DNA from: Helicobacter suis
GTDB lineage: Bacteria; Campylobacterota; Campylobacteria; Campylobacterales; Helicobacteraceae
Length of the DNA stretch: 64,000 nucleotides
Direction of reading: 5' to 3'
NCBI RefSeq assembly: GCF_902196135.1
Contig: NZ_CABIKE010000005.1
Location: forward strand, 1 to 64,000
In this document: positions 10,547-18,560 of the stretch, piece by piece
Layout of the letters: each line of letters starts with the position of its first letter
How positions within the stretch are numbered: the stretch's first letter is position 1
Notes under the pieces: generated by a model
Databases searched by the model: none
What the model was told of the DNA's origin: nothing
Seen by the model: only the letters and a program-made list of their open reading frames with translations
Translations under genes and position numbers: made by a program

Positions 10547-11044
10547 CCAAAGAAAAATCACCGCGTGCCACTTTTAAAGGACTTTAAAAAAATCAGCTGC
10601 TTAGGCAAAGAATTAGCGCTATTACATTTAGATTATGAGAATTTAGAAATTAATAAAGAATTGCGTATTTTCTATAATAGTGTTTTAGTACGGAATTTAA
10701 AAGAAATTCCTGATAGTGATTTTAAAGTTACTAAAATAGAGTTAAAAGAAGAGCGCCTTATTTACAATGAACATCTGAGTATTGAAAATATCCCTAAAAA
10801 AGCTTGGGAATATACACTTTGTGGCAAATCTGCAATTAAGCATTACATGAATGCGCAAAAAGTTAAAGTATCTAAAAAAGCAAAGAATATTAAAGGAGAT
10901 TTTATTGTAAGCGATCCTAATGATTTTTTAGGGGGTAAATATGTTTTTTTAACCTTGCTTAGAGTGATTAGTCTGGCTGTTAAAAGTGTGGATTTAATAG
11001 AGGATATTAGCGCGTGTGATTATCGGCAGGAAAAAATGCCTTAA
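10484..11044 (+). pseudogene. C-terminal remnant of a type ISP restriction-modification enzyme
   Basis: Two frames together read as the end of a large ISP-type (LlaBIII-like) helicase-methyltransferase-nuclease. Frame one (10495-10587) gives YGILHHKGFKQAYKNFLAKE, and frame two (10565-11044) continues PLLKDFKKISCLGKELALLHLDYEN, then IYNEHLSIENIPKKAWEY and SDPNDF. The order YGILH, Y, F, PR(V/I)P, GKELA.LHL.YE, IP..A.EY..GKSA, DPND is characteristic of that family's C-terminal target-recognition region. At least one frameshift separates the two frames. The upstream 1000-plus residues are absent: the sequence joins directly to the ParB-like gene at about 10490. Not expected to be functional. Confidence 0.65.
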
Positions 11045-11459
11045 TTATAATAAAACAAGAGCAATTAAGAATCTCGCGGGTAAAACCGCTACAAAAGGCT
11101 AGCTAAAACTAGGCCACACTCCCCGCGTATTAAGCTTGTAGGATTGATAGGATCATCATAGGCCAGCGTAGCTAGGCCGATCACACATTCTCTACTCTAA
11201 GAGTGAGCCCTTACTCTAATGATTGTAGCCAAAACCTTTTAGTATGCGCCTTAATGCTTTGGCTAAGCTTGCGGGCTTTATGGCACAATCAGTAAGGATT
11301 AATAACTCAGTATGGTTATACACTAGATAAGTTATAAATCATAAAAACAAGAAGCCACCTAAGAAAATAAGAAACGTATCGCGTTTTAGGGTTTATTTTG
11401 GCAAATGCTTAAAGTTAGTTTCAAGCCTTGCGTATTAGAGTACTAAAAAGGATACCCTA
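11045..11459. other. Gene-free stretch with several stem-loops
   Basis: No convincing reading frame. The stretch holds a 6-bp outer stem (cgcggg 11075-11080 with cccgcg 11122-11127) enclosing a smaller ctag/ctag stem. A hairpin GGCCAGC / GCTaGGCC follows at 11161-11178, then an agagt/actct hairpin near 11200 and a repeat shared with 59246-59290. The segment gctaggccgatca (11171-11183) differs by one base from 14-26, inside the IS200/IS605 right end at the window start. This hints that the stretch is a decayed IS end or a structured RNA. The leader of the cytochrome gene must lie near its right edge. Confidence 0.45.
11238..11281 (+). repeat. Dispersed imperfect repeat, copy 1
   Basis: Shares tttag-Y-atgcgccttaa (one mismatch) and then, after a 12-15 nt variable spacer rich in ttaa/ctaa, cttgcgggctt(t)a with the segment at 59246-59290. 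Both copies are intergenic on the same strand. The spacer-plus-arm arrangement suggests a foldable element. Identity is unknown; an IS end is possible. Confidence 0.5.
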
Positions 11460-12035
11460 ATGTATAAACACACATTTTTAGCTTTGATCTTAGGAGGTTT
11501 TCTACAGGCACAAAACTTACTTTATAGCTCTGAAGTGCTTTCTTTGTATCTGCACCCAGAAGATAGCAAGGTAGCGGGGCGATTACTCCCCACCAATGCC
11601 TTTAGTGTTCTTAAAACACAAGGATCGCGCGTGTTGTTGCACATAACAGGCTATAGCAACCCTAAAGCCCCCTTTATTATCTATGCTAGCGATCATCTCC
11701 GCGTGCTTGTGGCTGCCTTTGCTAAAAACACCCCTTTAAAATTTATAAGCCACACCCCCTCAACTACAGGCAAATGGGATCAAGTCAGCATAGAAGTGTG
11801 GGCGGATAAATCTAACTTTAGCCCTGATTTGCAGGCTATGTTAATCCATGCTCAAGATCTCTTTTCTCATAATTGTGGTACTTGCCATGCCCTGCATAAA
11901 CCCCAAGAGTTTCGCGCCAATGCATGGCCAGCTATTTTTAGATCCATGCAAACAAGAAGCGCCATTGCCAAAAAAGATCGCTGGCTTGTGATTGAGTATT
12001 TACAAAAAAACGCCAAAGACTTTAAAACCCCCTGA
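11460..12035 (+). CDS. Monohaem c-type cytochrome, partner of the TorA-like reductase
   Basis: A 191-aa exported protein. It has an N-terminal signal peptide (hydrophobic residues about 5-15, ending near AQA) and one haem-binding motif CGTCH at about residue 138 within NCGTCHALH. This is the size and layout of the monohaem cytochrome encoded beside the TMAO/DMSO reductase in Campylobacter (the Cj0265c-Cj0264c pair). It probably passes electrons from the quinol pool or other cytochromes to the reductase in the periplasm. The reductase gene follows with a gap of 10 bases, so the two are co-transcribed. Redox partner and electron donor are inferred from this context. Confidence 0.8.
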   Translation: MYKHTFLALILGGFLQAQNLLYSSEVLSLYLHPEDSKVAGRLLPTNAFSVLKTQGSRVLLHITGYSNPKAPFIIYASDHLRVLVAAFAKNTPLKFISHTPSTTGKWDQVSIEVWADKSNFSPDLQAMLIHAQDLFSHNCGTCHALHKPQEFRANAWPAIFRSMQTRSAIAKKDRWLVIEYLQKNAKDFKTP

Positions 12036-12045
12036 AAGGCTCACT

Positions 12046-14547
12046 ATGTTAGATCGCCGTAAATTCCTACAACTCAGCGCCTCTTTAAGTGCTCTGCCTT
12101 TAATTCCCTCTAGCGCTTTTGCTAAAGCTACGAGCATTAAGCCCGGGTTAGTGCATAACGGCTCTGTGATTAGTGCGGCCCACTGGGGCGGACTCAAACT
12201 TAGCATTAAAGAGGGCAAAGTGATTAAAAGCCAGCCTTGGGAAAAGGTTACGGCTATGGATAACCCTCTACAGCACTATACGCCTGATTTAATCTATCGC
12301 TCCCGAGTCAAATACCCTTATGTACGCCAGTCTTATTTAAAAGACCCTAATAATCCAAAACCCCATTTACGCGGTAAAGAACCCTTTGTACGCGTGCCTT
12401 ATGAACAGGCGATTAAATTAGTGGCTAGGGAGTTAAAAAAAACTAGAGAGAGTAAGGGGAATAATGCCATCTTTGGGGGGAGTTATGGCTGGAAATCAAG
12501 TGGGAATATGCACAACGCGCGTACCCTACTCCATCGCTTTTTAAATCTTACGGGGGGATTTGTAGGGAGTTTAGGGGATTATTCTACCGGAGCCTCTCAG
12601 GTGATCATGCCCTATGTGGTGGGTTCTATTGAAGTGTATGAACAACAAACCTCATGGGAAAATATCTTAGCGCATTCTAAATGCGTGGTGATCTGGGGGG
12701 CTGATCCTCTAAATACTTTGCGCATTGCATGGACAGCAAGCGATCAAAGAGGTTTAGCCTATTTTGAAAAACTCAAGAAAAGTAAAATTAAAGTGATTTG
12801 CATTGATCCAGTGCATACGGATACGGCTCTATTTTTAGGCGCAGAATGGATTGCCCCGCGCCCTAATAGCGATGTGGCGCTCATGCTTGGCATGGCTTAT
12901 CACTTAGTGGCTACTAATAAACATGATAAAAAATTCCTAGAGACCTACACCACAGGTTTTGAAATTTTCTTAAAATATTTACAAGGGCAAAAAGATGGTA
13001 TCGCTAAAACCCCTGAGTGGGCGAGCTCTATTTGTGGGGTAGAGGCCTCCATTATTAAAAGATTGGCTACTCTTTTTGCTAGCCAACCAACTATGCTAAT
13101 GAGTGGCTGGGGAATGCAGCGGGCTGATCATGGCGAACAACCCCATTGGATGCTTGTAACGCTAGCTTGCATGCTGGGCCAAATTGGAAGCAAGGGTGGG
13201 GGCTTTGGCTTGAGTTATCATTATAGCAATGGAGGCGTGCCCACTTGCAAGGGAGGAGTGATTTCTGGCATGGATGCGCTAAGAAGAGGGGTGTGGAAAG
13301 AGGGGAAATTTATGGGGCTAGTCTCTGAAAAACAGAGTGAAGGGGGCCCGGAGTGGTTAAAAGATACTAGTAGTAGTGCAATCCCTGTAGCGCGCATTGC
13401 CGATGCTTTGCTTAATCCGGGCAAGTCCTTTAATCATAATGGGCAAAAGTTAATTTATCCGGATATTGATTTTATCTACTGGGTGGAGGGTAATCCTATC
13501 GTGCACCACCAAGATACCAATAAAAATTTATTAGGCTGGCGCAAACCCCGCACGGTGGTTATCCATGAAATTTATTGGACACCCACAGCTAAAATGGCAG
13601 ATATTCTTTTGCCTATCACTTCCCCCTATGAGCGCGATGATATTACCATGAGCGGGGATTATTCTAACATGCACATTATCCCCATGAAACAAGCTGTAGC
13701 GCCCATAGCAGAAAGCAAAGATGATTACCAAGTTTTTTCCGATCTGTGCCGCCACTATGGACAAGAAGTTTTTGATCTCTACACACAAAAGGGGCAAAAA
13801 CCTAAGGATTTTATCCGTGAGTATTACGAAACAGCGCGCAAACAAACTAAAAGTTTTGGGGAATTATTCACTCCTATGCCTAGCTTTGAAGAGTTTTGGG
13901 CTAAGAATACCCCTATCACATTTAAACCCACCTCTGAGAGCCAAGAATGGGTGCGTTTTGCAGATTTTATAGAAGATCCTATTCTTAATGCTTTGGGCAC
14001 AGATTCCGGGCTCATTGAGATTTATTCCTCGCGGGTGGCTGGCTATAAATATCAAGATTGTCAAGGACATCCCATGTGGTTTGAACCCTCTGAGTGGCTG
14101 GGCAATGCTAGCAAGCAAGCCCCCTTTCATTTGATCTCTAGCCACCCAAAAGATCGCTTACATTCTCAGCTTTGCCAAACTCGTTTGCGTGATACCTACG
14201 CATTAAATGGCCGTGAGCCCATTCTTATTAATACAAAAGATGCCAAAAAATTAGGGATTAAAAGCGGGGATGTGGTGCGGGTGTTTAATAAGCGTGGGGA
14301 AGTATTGGCCTGCGCTGTGGTGAGTGATCATATCTTAGAGGGGGTGGTGCGCTTGTGTGAGGGTTCTTGGTATGATCCAGATAGCAAGGGTTTATGTAAA
14401 TCAGGGAGTGCTAATGTATTGACTATGGATAAACCCACTTCTATGCTAGCTAATGGCAACTGCGCGCATACAGCTTTAGTTAATTTAGAAAAGTATAAAA
14501 AACCCTTACCTGCTTTAAGTGCGTTTTATCCGCCTCATATAGACTAA
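12046..14547 (+). CDS. torA: Molybdopterin S-/N-oxide reductase (TorA/DMSO reductase family)
   Basis: A periplasmic molybdenum enzyme that reduces trimethylamine N-oxide or related oxides as an anaerobic electron sink. The protein (833 aa from the ATG at 12046) starts with a twin-arginine signal (DRRKFLQL plus a hydrophobic stretch ending SSAFAKA). A YSTGASQVIMP segment follows, containing the serine type of Mo ligand seen in TorA/DorA, with IWGADPL, a molybdopterin-binding core and a C-terminal pterin-binding domain (SSHPKDRLHSQL). An in-frame extension begins at 11992 inside the cytochrome gene. I prefer 12046 because it gives a proper Tat leader with a GAAAGG ribosome site upstream. TatBC (48971-50090) would export it. 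BisC-type substrates cannot be excluded. Confidence 0.88.
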   Translation: MLDRRKFLQLSASLSALPLIPSSAFAKATSIKPGLVHNGSVISAAHWGGLKLSIKEGKVIKSQPWEKVTAMDNPLQHYTPDLIYRSRVKYPYVRQSYLKDPNNPKPHLRGKEPFVRVPYEQAIKLVARELKKTRESKGNNAIFGGSYGWKSSGNMHNARTLLHRFLNLTGGFVGSLGDYSTGASQVIMPYVVGSIEVYEQQTSWENILAHSKCVVIWGADPLNTLRIAWTASDQRGLAYFEKLKKSKIKVICIDPVHTDTALFLGAEWIAPRPNSDVALMLGMAYHLVATNKHDKKFLETYTTGFEIFLKYLQGQKDGIAKTPEWASSICGVEASIIKRLATLFASQPTMLMSGWGMQRADHGEQPHWMLVTLACMLGQIGSKGGGFGLSYHYSNGGVPTCKGGVISGMDALRRGVWKEGKFMGLVSEKQSEGGPEWLKDTSSSAIPVARIADALLNPGKSFNHNGQKLIYPDIDFIYWVEGNPIVHHQDTNKNLLGWRKPRTVVIHEIYWTPTAKMADILLPITSPYERDDITMSGDYSNMHIIPMKQAVAPIAESKDDYQVFSDLCRHYGQEVFDLYTQKGQKPKDFIREYYETARKQTKSFGELFTPMPSFEEFWAKNTPITFKPTSESQEWVRFADFIEDPILNALGTDSGLIEIYSSRVAGYKYQDCQGHPMWFEPSEWLGNASKQAPFHLISSHPKDRLHSQLCQTRLRDTYALNGREPILINTKDAKKLGIKSGDVVRVFNKRGEVLACAVVSDHILEGVVRLCEGSWYDPDSKGLCKSGSANVLTMDKPTSMLANGNCAHTALVNLEKYKKPLPALSAFYPPHID

Positions 14548-14551
14548 GCTA

Positions 14552-14781
14552 CGAACTGGTAGAAAAGCTATTTCAAATATGGAACTAAAATCATCATCAT
14601 TAATCAATGCGAGTCTAAAAGCTTAGAACAAGAACTCTTTGAGGACATCATGCAAACAATCCATTCCTTTTCTATGAAAATGGTTTCTAAGAGAAGGATT
14701 GCTAAGAAGCTCTTAATAGAGAGTAAGGCTAATCCTGATCTTATTAATGCGCTTAATGGTGAAGCAGATGACTTTAACTGA
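14552..14781 (+). pseudogene. IS607-type serine recombinase TnpA, 3' remnant
   Basis: One frame reads KYGTKIIIINQCESKSLEQE and then LFEDIMQTIHSFSMKM, ending at a stop at 14779-14781. This matches the C-terminal half of the resolvase catalytic domain in IS607 OrfA proteins (..INQ.ESKS...EL.EDI...IHSFS). The upstream YELVEKLF segment is in a different frame, so there is a frameshift near 14575 as well as loss of the 5' portion. The remnant begins a few bases after the torA stop. Its end overlaps the start of tnpB by 35 bases, the usual IS607 arrangement. Confidence 0.65.
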
Positions 14782-15956
14782 ACGCCATATTATTAAGTCT
14801 AATCACCCTTGCTTTGCTAGTATTAAGAATTTCTGTCATCTGTCTAAAAATCTCTACAACTACGCTAATTTTATTCTAAGAGAGCATTACTTAGCAGGAT
14901 TTAAGCTCCCTACCCCTTATGATCTTATTAATCGCTTTGTTAAAGAAGACCAGAGAGATTATAGAGCAATGCCAGCCCAGAGTGCCCAGCAGGTAGTACT
15001 GCTTTTATCTCAAAACTGGAAGTCTTATTTAAAAGCGATCAAAGCTTATAAAGCTAAACATTCTAAATTCTTTTCTAAACCTAAAATCCCTAAGTTTAAG
15101 CCTAAAAAGGGCGTTTCTATCGGTGTTTTTACAAACCAACAAATCTCACTCACGAAAGGACGGATCACTAAAATTAAATTCCCTGCAAGAGCTAATCTTA
15201 AACGGCTTATCACTAAGGTTAAAGAGACTTCTAGGCTAAATCGTGGAAGTTGTTTATGAGCAACCCACAAACAAACCACAAGTTCAAGGCGATGGTATTG
15301 TGGGCATTGATCTAGGTGTTAATAACTTCGTAACTGCAATAGATAATCAAGCTAGCCCCTTTATTATCAAGGGCGGAGGTGTTAAATCTATCAACCAGTG
15401 GTTTAATAAACTTAAAGCCTATTATGCAGCTAAAGCTAAGCAATCTAACAATTCTCTTTGGACTAAAAGACTAGGTGCTTTAACTCTTTGGCGGGATTGT
15501 AAGCTAAATGACTTTATGCATAAAGCGAGCACTTATGTGGTGGGGCATTGTTTGAAAAACTCTATCTCTACCATTGTAATAGGTGAGAATGAAGGCTGGA
15601 AGCAAAAGATAGGTCTATCTAAAAGAAATAATCAAAACTTTGCTTATATCCCTTATCAATCTTTCCTAGATAAGCTATGCTACAAATGCGAACTTGCTGG
15701 CATTAAGCTCATTATTACGGAAGAAAGTTGGACGAGCAAGTGCGATCATTTTGCTAACGAGACTATGCAACACCACGAGCAATATCTAGGTAAACGGGTT
15801 AGACGAGGCTTGTTTAGATCTAGCACTGGAAAAACCTTAAATGCTGATGTTAACGGGGCTATTGGTATTCTTAGAAAAGTATTCCCTGAGGCGGTGCAAA
15901 CCCTAAGGGATAGCGGAGTAGTGTTCACTCCTGTAAAAATCTCGTTGGCGTTCTAG
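14747..15956 (+). pseudogene. tnpB: TnpB-family RNA-guided nuclease of an IS607-type element, frameshifted
   Basis: Two overlapping frames (14747-15259 and 15243-15956) together make a TnpB. The first carries the N-terminal WED/REC-like part (MTLTERHIIKSNHPCF, a KFKPKKG block). The second carries the RuvC domain with GIDLGVNNF (first Asp), VIGENEGWKQ (Glu) and NADVNGAIGI (last Asp), plus TSKCDHF and GKRVRRGLF. All three catalytic acids are present. The break is a single frameshift near 15235-15245, where an RLNR.VEVVYEQP-like strand would be expected. TnpB nucleases cut DNA matching an RNA guide made from the element's right end and help the transposon persist. Programmed frameshifting is not typical here, so I call it broken. 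Confidence 0.8.
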
Positions 15957-16023
15957 TAACACGATGGGAAAATTTACGAAAAATAACTTAAATATCCTTA
16001 AATGGATTATATGGTTTTTTGGA

Positions 16024-16047
16024 CATAACAATGTGGAACTTGTTATG
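16024..16047. promoter_or_regulatory. Perfect inverted repeat CATAACAA-N8-TTGTTATG (possible operator)
   Basis: Eight-base arms at 16024-16031 and 16040-16047 with an 8-nt spacer. The right arm contains the ATG of a short frame (MRNLAKSAIANEAAK...) that runs just ahead of the ribbon-helix-helix-like ORF. No T-run follows, so it is not a terminator. The position fits an autoregulatory operator or a start-masking hairpin. Confidence 0.45.
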
Positions 16048-16108
16048 CGCAATCTAGCCAAAAGCGCTATTGCTAATGAGGCTGCTAAGAGCGCGCAACG
16101 TAGCCGGC

Positions 16109-16393
16109 ATGTCTAAAGAACACTCCGGGAGCCTTTTTATTGAGCAAGGGTTGTTAGAGCTCTTAGATTTTATTGCCTACATTGAGTGCCAAAGCCGCGC
16201 GGTGATCGTAGAGCGCATACTCAAATATTATTTCATGCAACAAAGGAAAAAACATGGGAAAAAAGGGAGTGATCCAAACAAGAAAAAGCGTATGTGGAAA
16301 AGCAGCAAATCCGGAGTTTATCAAAATCCGCAAAAAGTTTTTACTAGATATAGCTATGCTAACAAGGTTAAAATACTTTGGGGTAGGGAGTGA
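16109..16393 (+). CDS. Small basic protein with a ribbon-helix-helix-like N-terminal half
   Basis: Not firmly recognised. From the ATG at 16109 the protein is 94 aa. The segment SLFIEQGLLELLDFIAYIE and then SRAVIVERILKYYF has the strand-helix-turn-helix pattern of CopG/Arc-like DNA-binding proteins. The C-terminal half is strongly basic (KKHGKKG, NKKKR). The frame is open from 16070 (TTG). A preceding frame at 16045-16116 (MRNLAKSAIANEAAKSAQRS) may be its true N terminus, separated by a one-base shift near 16109-16115. The 3' half overlaps a minus-strand small ORF (16354-16503), so at most one of them is likely to be translated there. It lies between an IS607 remnant and a methyltransferase. 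Confidence 0.4.
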   Translation: MSKEHSGSLFIEQGLLELLDFIAYIECQSRAVIVERILKYYFMQQRKKHGKKGSDPNKKKRMWKSSKSGVYQNPQKVFTRYSYANKVKILWGRE

Positions 16394-16503
16394 TTATTTT
16401 CATCGCTGAGTTTTTTTAGATAATGGAAGTTAAGTTTTTTGCTATTAGATACAAGTTCCACATCAGCGATTTTAAAAGCCATCTTTACCTCTGAAATACG
16501 CAT
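16354..16503 (-). CDS. Small ORF (49 aa) directly after the Dam-like methyltransferase
   Basis: Starts with ATG at 16503, four bases after the methyltransferase stop, with AAGGA seven to eight bases upstream. It reads MRISEVKMAFKIADVELVSN..., contains no stop until 16354 and is rather hydrophilic. I do not recognise it. It could be the 5' remnant of a restriction endonuclease or other gene once cotranscribed with the methyltransferase. It overlaps the 3' end of the plus-strand ORF at 16109-16393. Confidence 0.3.
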   Translation of the reverse strand: MRISEVKMAFKIADVELVSNSKKLNFHYLKKLSDENNHSLPQSILTLLA

Positions 16504-16507
16504 GTTT

Positions 16508-17407
16508 TTATTCCTTGATAATTAAAAGTTCATGGGATTTTTTAACATGCCCTATATCGCCCCTTTCAAGGCGGTTTTTACCCATTCTTGTTTCTCCTTG
16601 TCCCATAGTGTATTGCCAAGAAAGTTCTATAATTTTAAAATCTTTATACGCCTCGCGTACAAAGGAACAATCGTTATAACTCAAAATAAAAGGCCCCGGG
16701 CGCTCTTTAAGCAGTTGTGCTAGTTTTTCATGCGCAAAACCATTATGGTGGATGGGGAAATTACGCATCGGATAAATTCCTTTAAACATCTTTGAATCCC
16801 CTTCTAAAAAATAAGGCGGGTCTAAATAAGCAAAGTCTGTAGGATAGGCTAATAAGACACTAGCAAAGTCTGCACATGCCACGCGTAAAGAGGGGGCATG
16901 GAAATTTTTAAGTTTGAGTAATGCGTTTTCATAGCGTTTTTTATCCGTATAAATCTTACTCATCCAGCCTAAAAACCCGGGTCCATAACTTAAGTTAAAA
17001 TTAAAATAGTAATCTCTAGCTAGAGTAAGAGGGTCTAGTACGCATTCTTGTTTGTAGTGTGCTTTTAATTCGGCTTTAATGGTGTTATAGACTTCTAAGG
17101 AAGGTTCTAGGGCAAGCAAAGCCTTATAAAGACGCTCTTTGTCTTTTAAAAGCACTTGCCAGAAATTAATTAAAATATCAAAAATATCAAAAGCCAATAC
17201 CTCTAAGCCAAGCTCCATTGCACAGGCAATTTCTACACTGCCCCCACCCATAAAAGGGCTAATTACTCTTTTGACATCTGGCATGTGTTCTAAGATTAAC
17301 CCAACGGCTAAAGATTTACCCCCACCATAGCGCAAAGGGCTTTTACTGTAGCGTTTGTAGCGTAGTTTTTCTGAATAAAGACTTCTTAAAAATGCGCTCT
17401 TTTGCAT
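16508..17407 (-). CDS. Dam-family DNA adenine N6-methyltransferase
   Basis: A 299-aa alpha-class adenine methyltransferase. It shows the N-terminal SPLRYGGGKS motif X, the SAM-binding FMGGGSVEIA motif I (about residue 45), and the catalytic YLDPPY motif IV near residue 195. A YTMGQGETRMGKNR-like segment and an HELLIIK terminus follow. The family includes Dam, M.DpnII and M.EcoRV. The recognised sequence cannot be read from the protein. No intact restriction partner is adjacent; only a 49-aa ORF follows. It could therefore be an orphan regulator of gene expression or the survivor of a lost restriction pair. It lies at the edge of the accessory island. Confidence 0.85.
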   Translation of the reverse strand: MQKSAFLRSLYSEKLRYKRYSKSPLRYGGGKSLAVGLILEHMPDVKRVISPFMGGGSVEIACAMELGLEVLAFDIFDILINFWQVLLKDKERLYKALLALEPSLEVYNTIKAELKAHYKQECVLDPLTLARDYYFNFNLSYGPGFLGWMSKIYTDKKRYENALLKLKNFHAPSLRVACADFASVLLAYPTDFAYLDPPYFLEGDSKMFKGIYPMRNFPIHHNGFAHEKLAQLLKERPGPFILSYNDCSFVREAYKDFKIIELSWQYTMGQGETRMGKNRLERGDIGHVKKSHELLIIKE

Positions 17408-17435
17408 GGATTAAAAAACACCCCCCATATAAAAA

Positions 17436-18446
17436 TTATAAATACTTGATACGCTCGTAAGGTTTAGGAATATCTATCTCTTGTCCTAATTGCAAAGCTG
17501 CATTGAAGCACCAAAACGGGTTTTTTAAAAGCGCACGGGCAAGATAGATCGCATCAGTGGTTTGGCTTCCAATAATTCTTTGTACCATTTTAGGTTCTTC
17601 AAGCAAACCACCCCCGATTGTGGGTTTGCCTAGCGCTTCTTTAAGAAATTCTGCTGCTGCGATCTGATAACCCGGATACACTTTAATAGGCGCTTCTACC
17701 ACCCCCCCACTGCTCACATCTAAAGCATCGTAGAGATGATCAAGGGGCGTAAGAAGTGTGGCTATTTTCTCGGGTGTATTGCCATCTTTATGATAATCTC
17801 TAGCTGAAACGCGTAGTAAAAGGGGTAGATCAACTGCGCTGCCAATAGCCTCTAAAACTTCTTGTAGAAAAAGCGCGCGGTTTCTGCCATAAGCATCGGT
17901 GCGCTGGTTGCTAAGAGGGGAGAGAAAACTGCTAATGAGATAGCCATGCGCGCCGTGTACTTCTATGGCATCAAAACCTGCTTGTTTGGCTCTTAGGGCT
18001 GCTTTTTTAAAATCTGCAATAACAGCCCTGATGTCTTCTTTGTCCATCTCTTTAGGCATGGCATAATGATCATTAAAACGCAAGGCTGAGGGGGCTAAAA
18101 GGGTTGTGTTTTTAAGCTCAACTTTTCTACCCGCATGGGCAAGTTGTATGGCTATTTTAGAGCCGTATTGATGGCATTTTTCTACAATGTGGGTTAGACC
18201 TTTGATATGCCCTTCTTCATAAATCCCTAAATCACCCTCAGAAATTCTAGCAGAGGCGTTGATTGCGGATGCCTCTACAATAATTAAGCCCACTTGCCCG
18301 ATAGCACGGCTAATATAATGCTGGGTATGCCACTCATTCACATAACCATCTTGAGCGATGTATTGTACCATCGGGGGCATCACCACACGGTTTTTTAATT
18401 CTAAATCTTTAATTTTCCAGGGACTAAATAATTTTATTTTTGTCAT
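17436..18446 (-). CDS. Old Yellow Enzyme-family NADPH dehydrogenase (YqjM/NamA-like)
   Basis: A 336-aa FMN-binding TIM-barrel flavoprotein that reduces activated C=C bonds of alpha,beta-unsaturated carbonyls, usually with NADPH. Visible features are the N-terminal LFSPWKIKDLELKNRVVMPPM, the IQLAHAGRK histidine motif, EVHGAHGYLISSFLSPLSNQRTD-type active-site segment, and the FMN phosphate-binding GGGLLE stretch near the C terminus. Length and motifs fit the class III (YqjM) branch. Start ATG at 18446 is preceded by AAAGGAAC. It is transcribed in the same direction as groESL but about 115 bases downstream. The physiological substrate is unknown; a role in electrophile or oxidative stress is common for the family. 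Confidence 0.87.
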   Translation of the reverse strand: MTKIKLFSPWKIKDLELKNRVVMPPMVQYIAQDGYVNEWHTQHYISRAIGQVGLIIVEASAINASARISEGDLGIYEEGHIKGLTHIVEKCHQYGSKIAIQLAHAGRKVELKNTTLLAPSALRFNDHYAMPKEMDKEDIRAVIADFKKAALRAKQAGFDAIEVHGAHGYLISSFLSPLSNQRTDAYGRNRALFLQEVLEAIGSAVDLPLLLRVSARDYHKDGNTPEKIATLLTPLDHLYDALDVSSGGVVEAPIKVYPGYQIAAAEFLKEALGKPTIGGGLLEEPKMVQRIIGSQTTDAIYLARALLKNPFWCFNAALQLGQEIDIPKPYERIKYL

Positions 18447-18560
18447 TAAAGTTCCTTTCTTTATGGGTTATAAGAGCATAACTTAATCGTTTATGAAAAA
18501 ATAATAGCTCACGAAAGGTACATTTACTAAATAAGACCCCCTCCTTCCCCCTCATAGGGG

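Noticed and set aside
14747-15956. Programmed ribosomal frameshift between the two TnpB frames
   Set aside because: I see no slippery heptamer or downstream pseudoknot, and the neighbouring tnpA is also broken, so simple decay is more likely.
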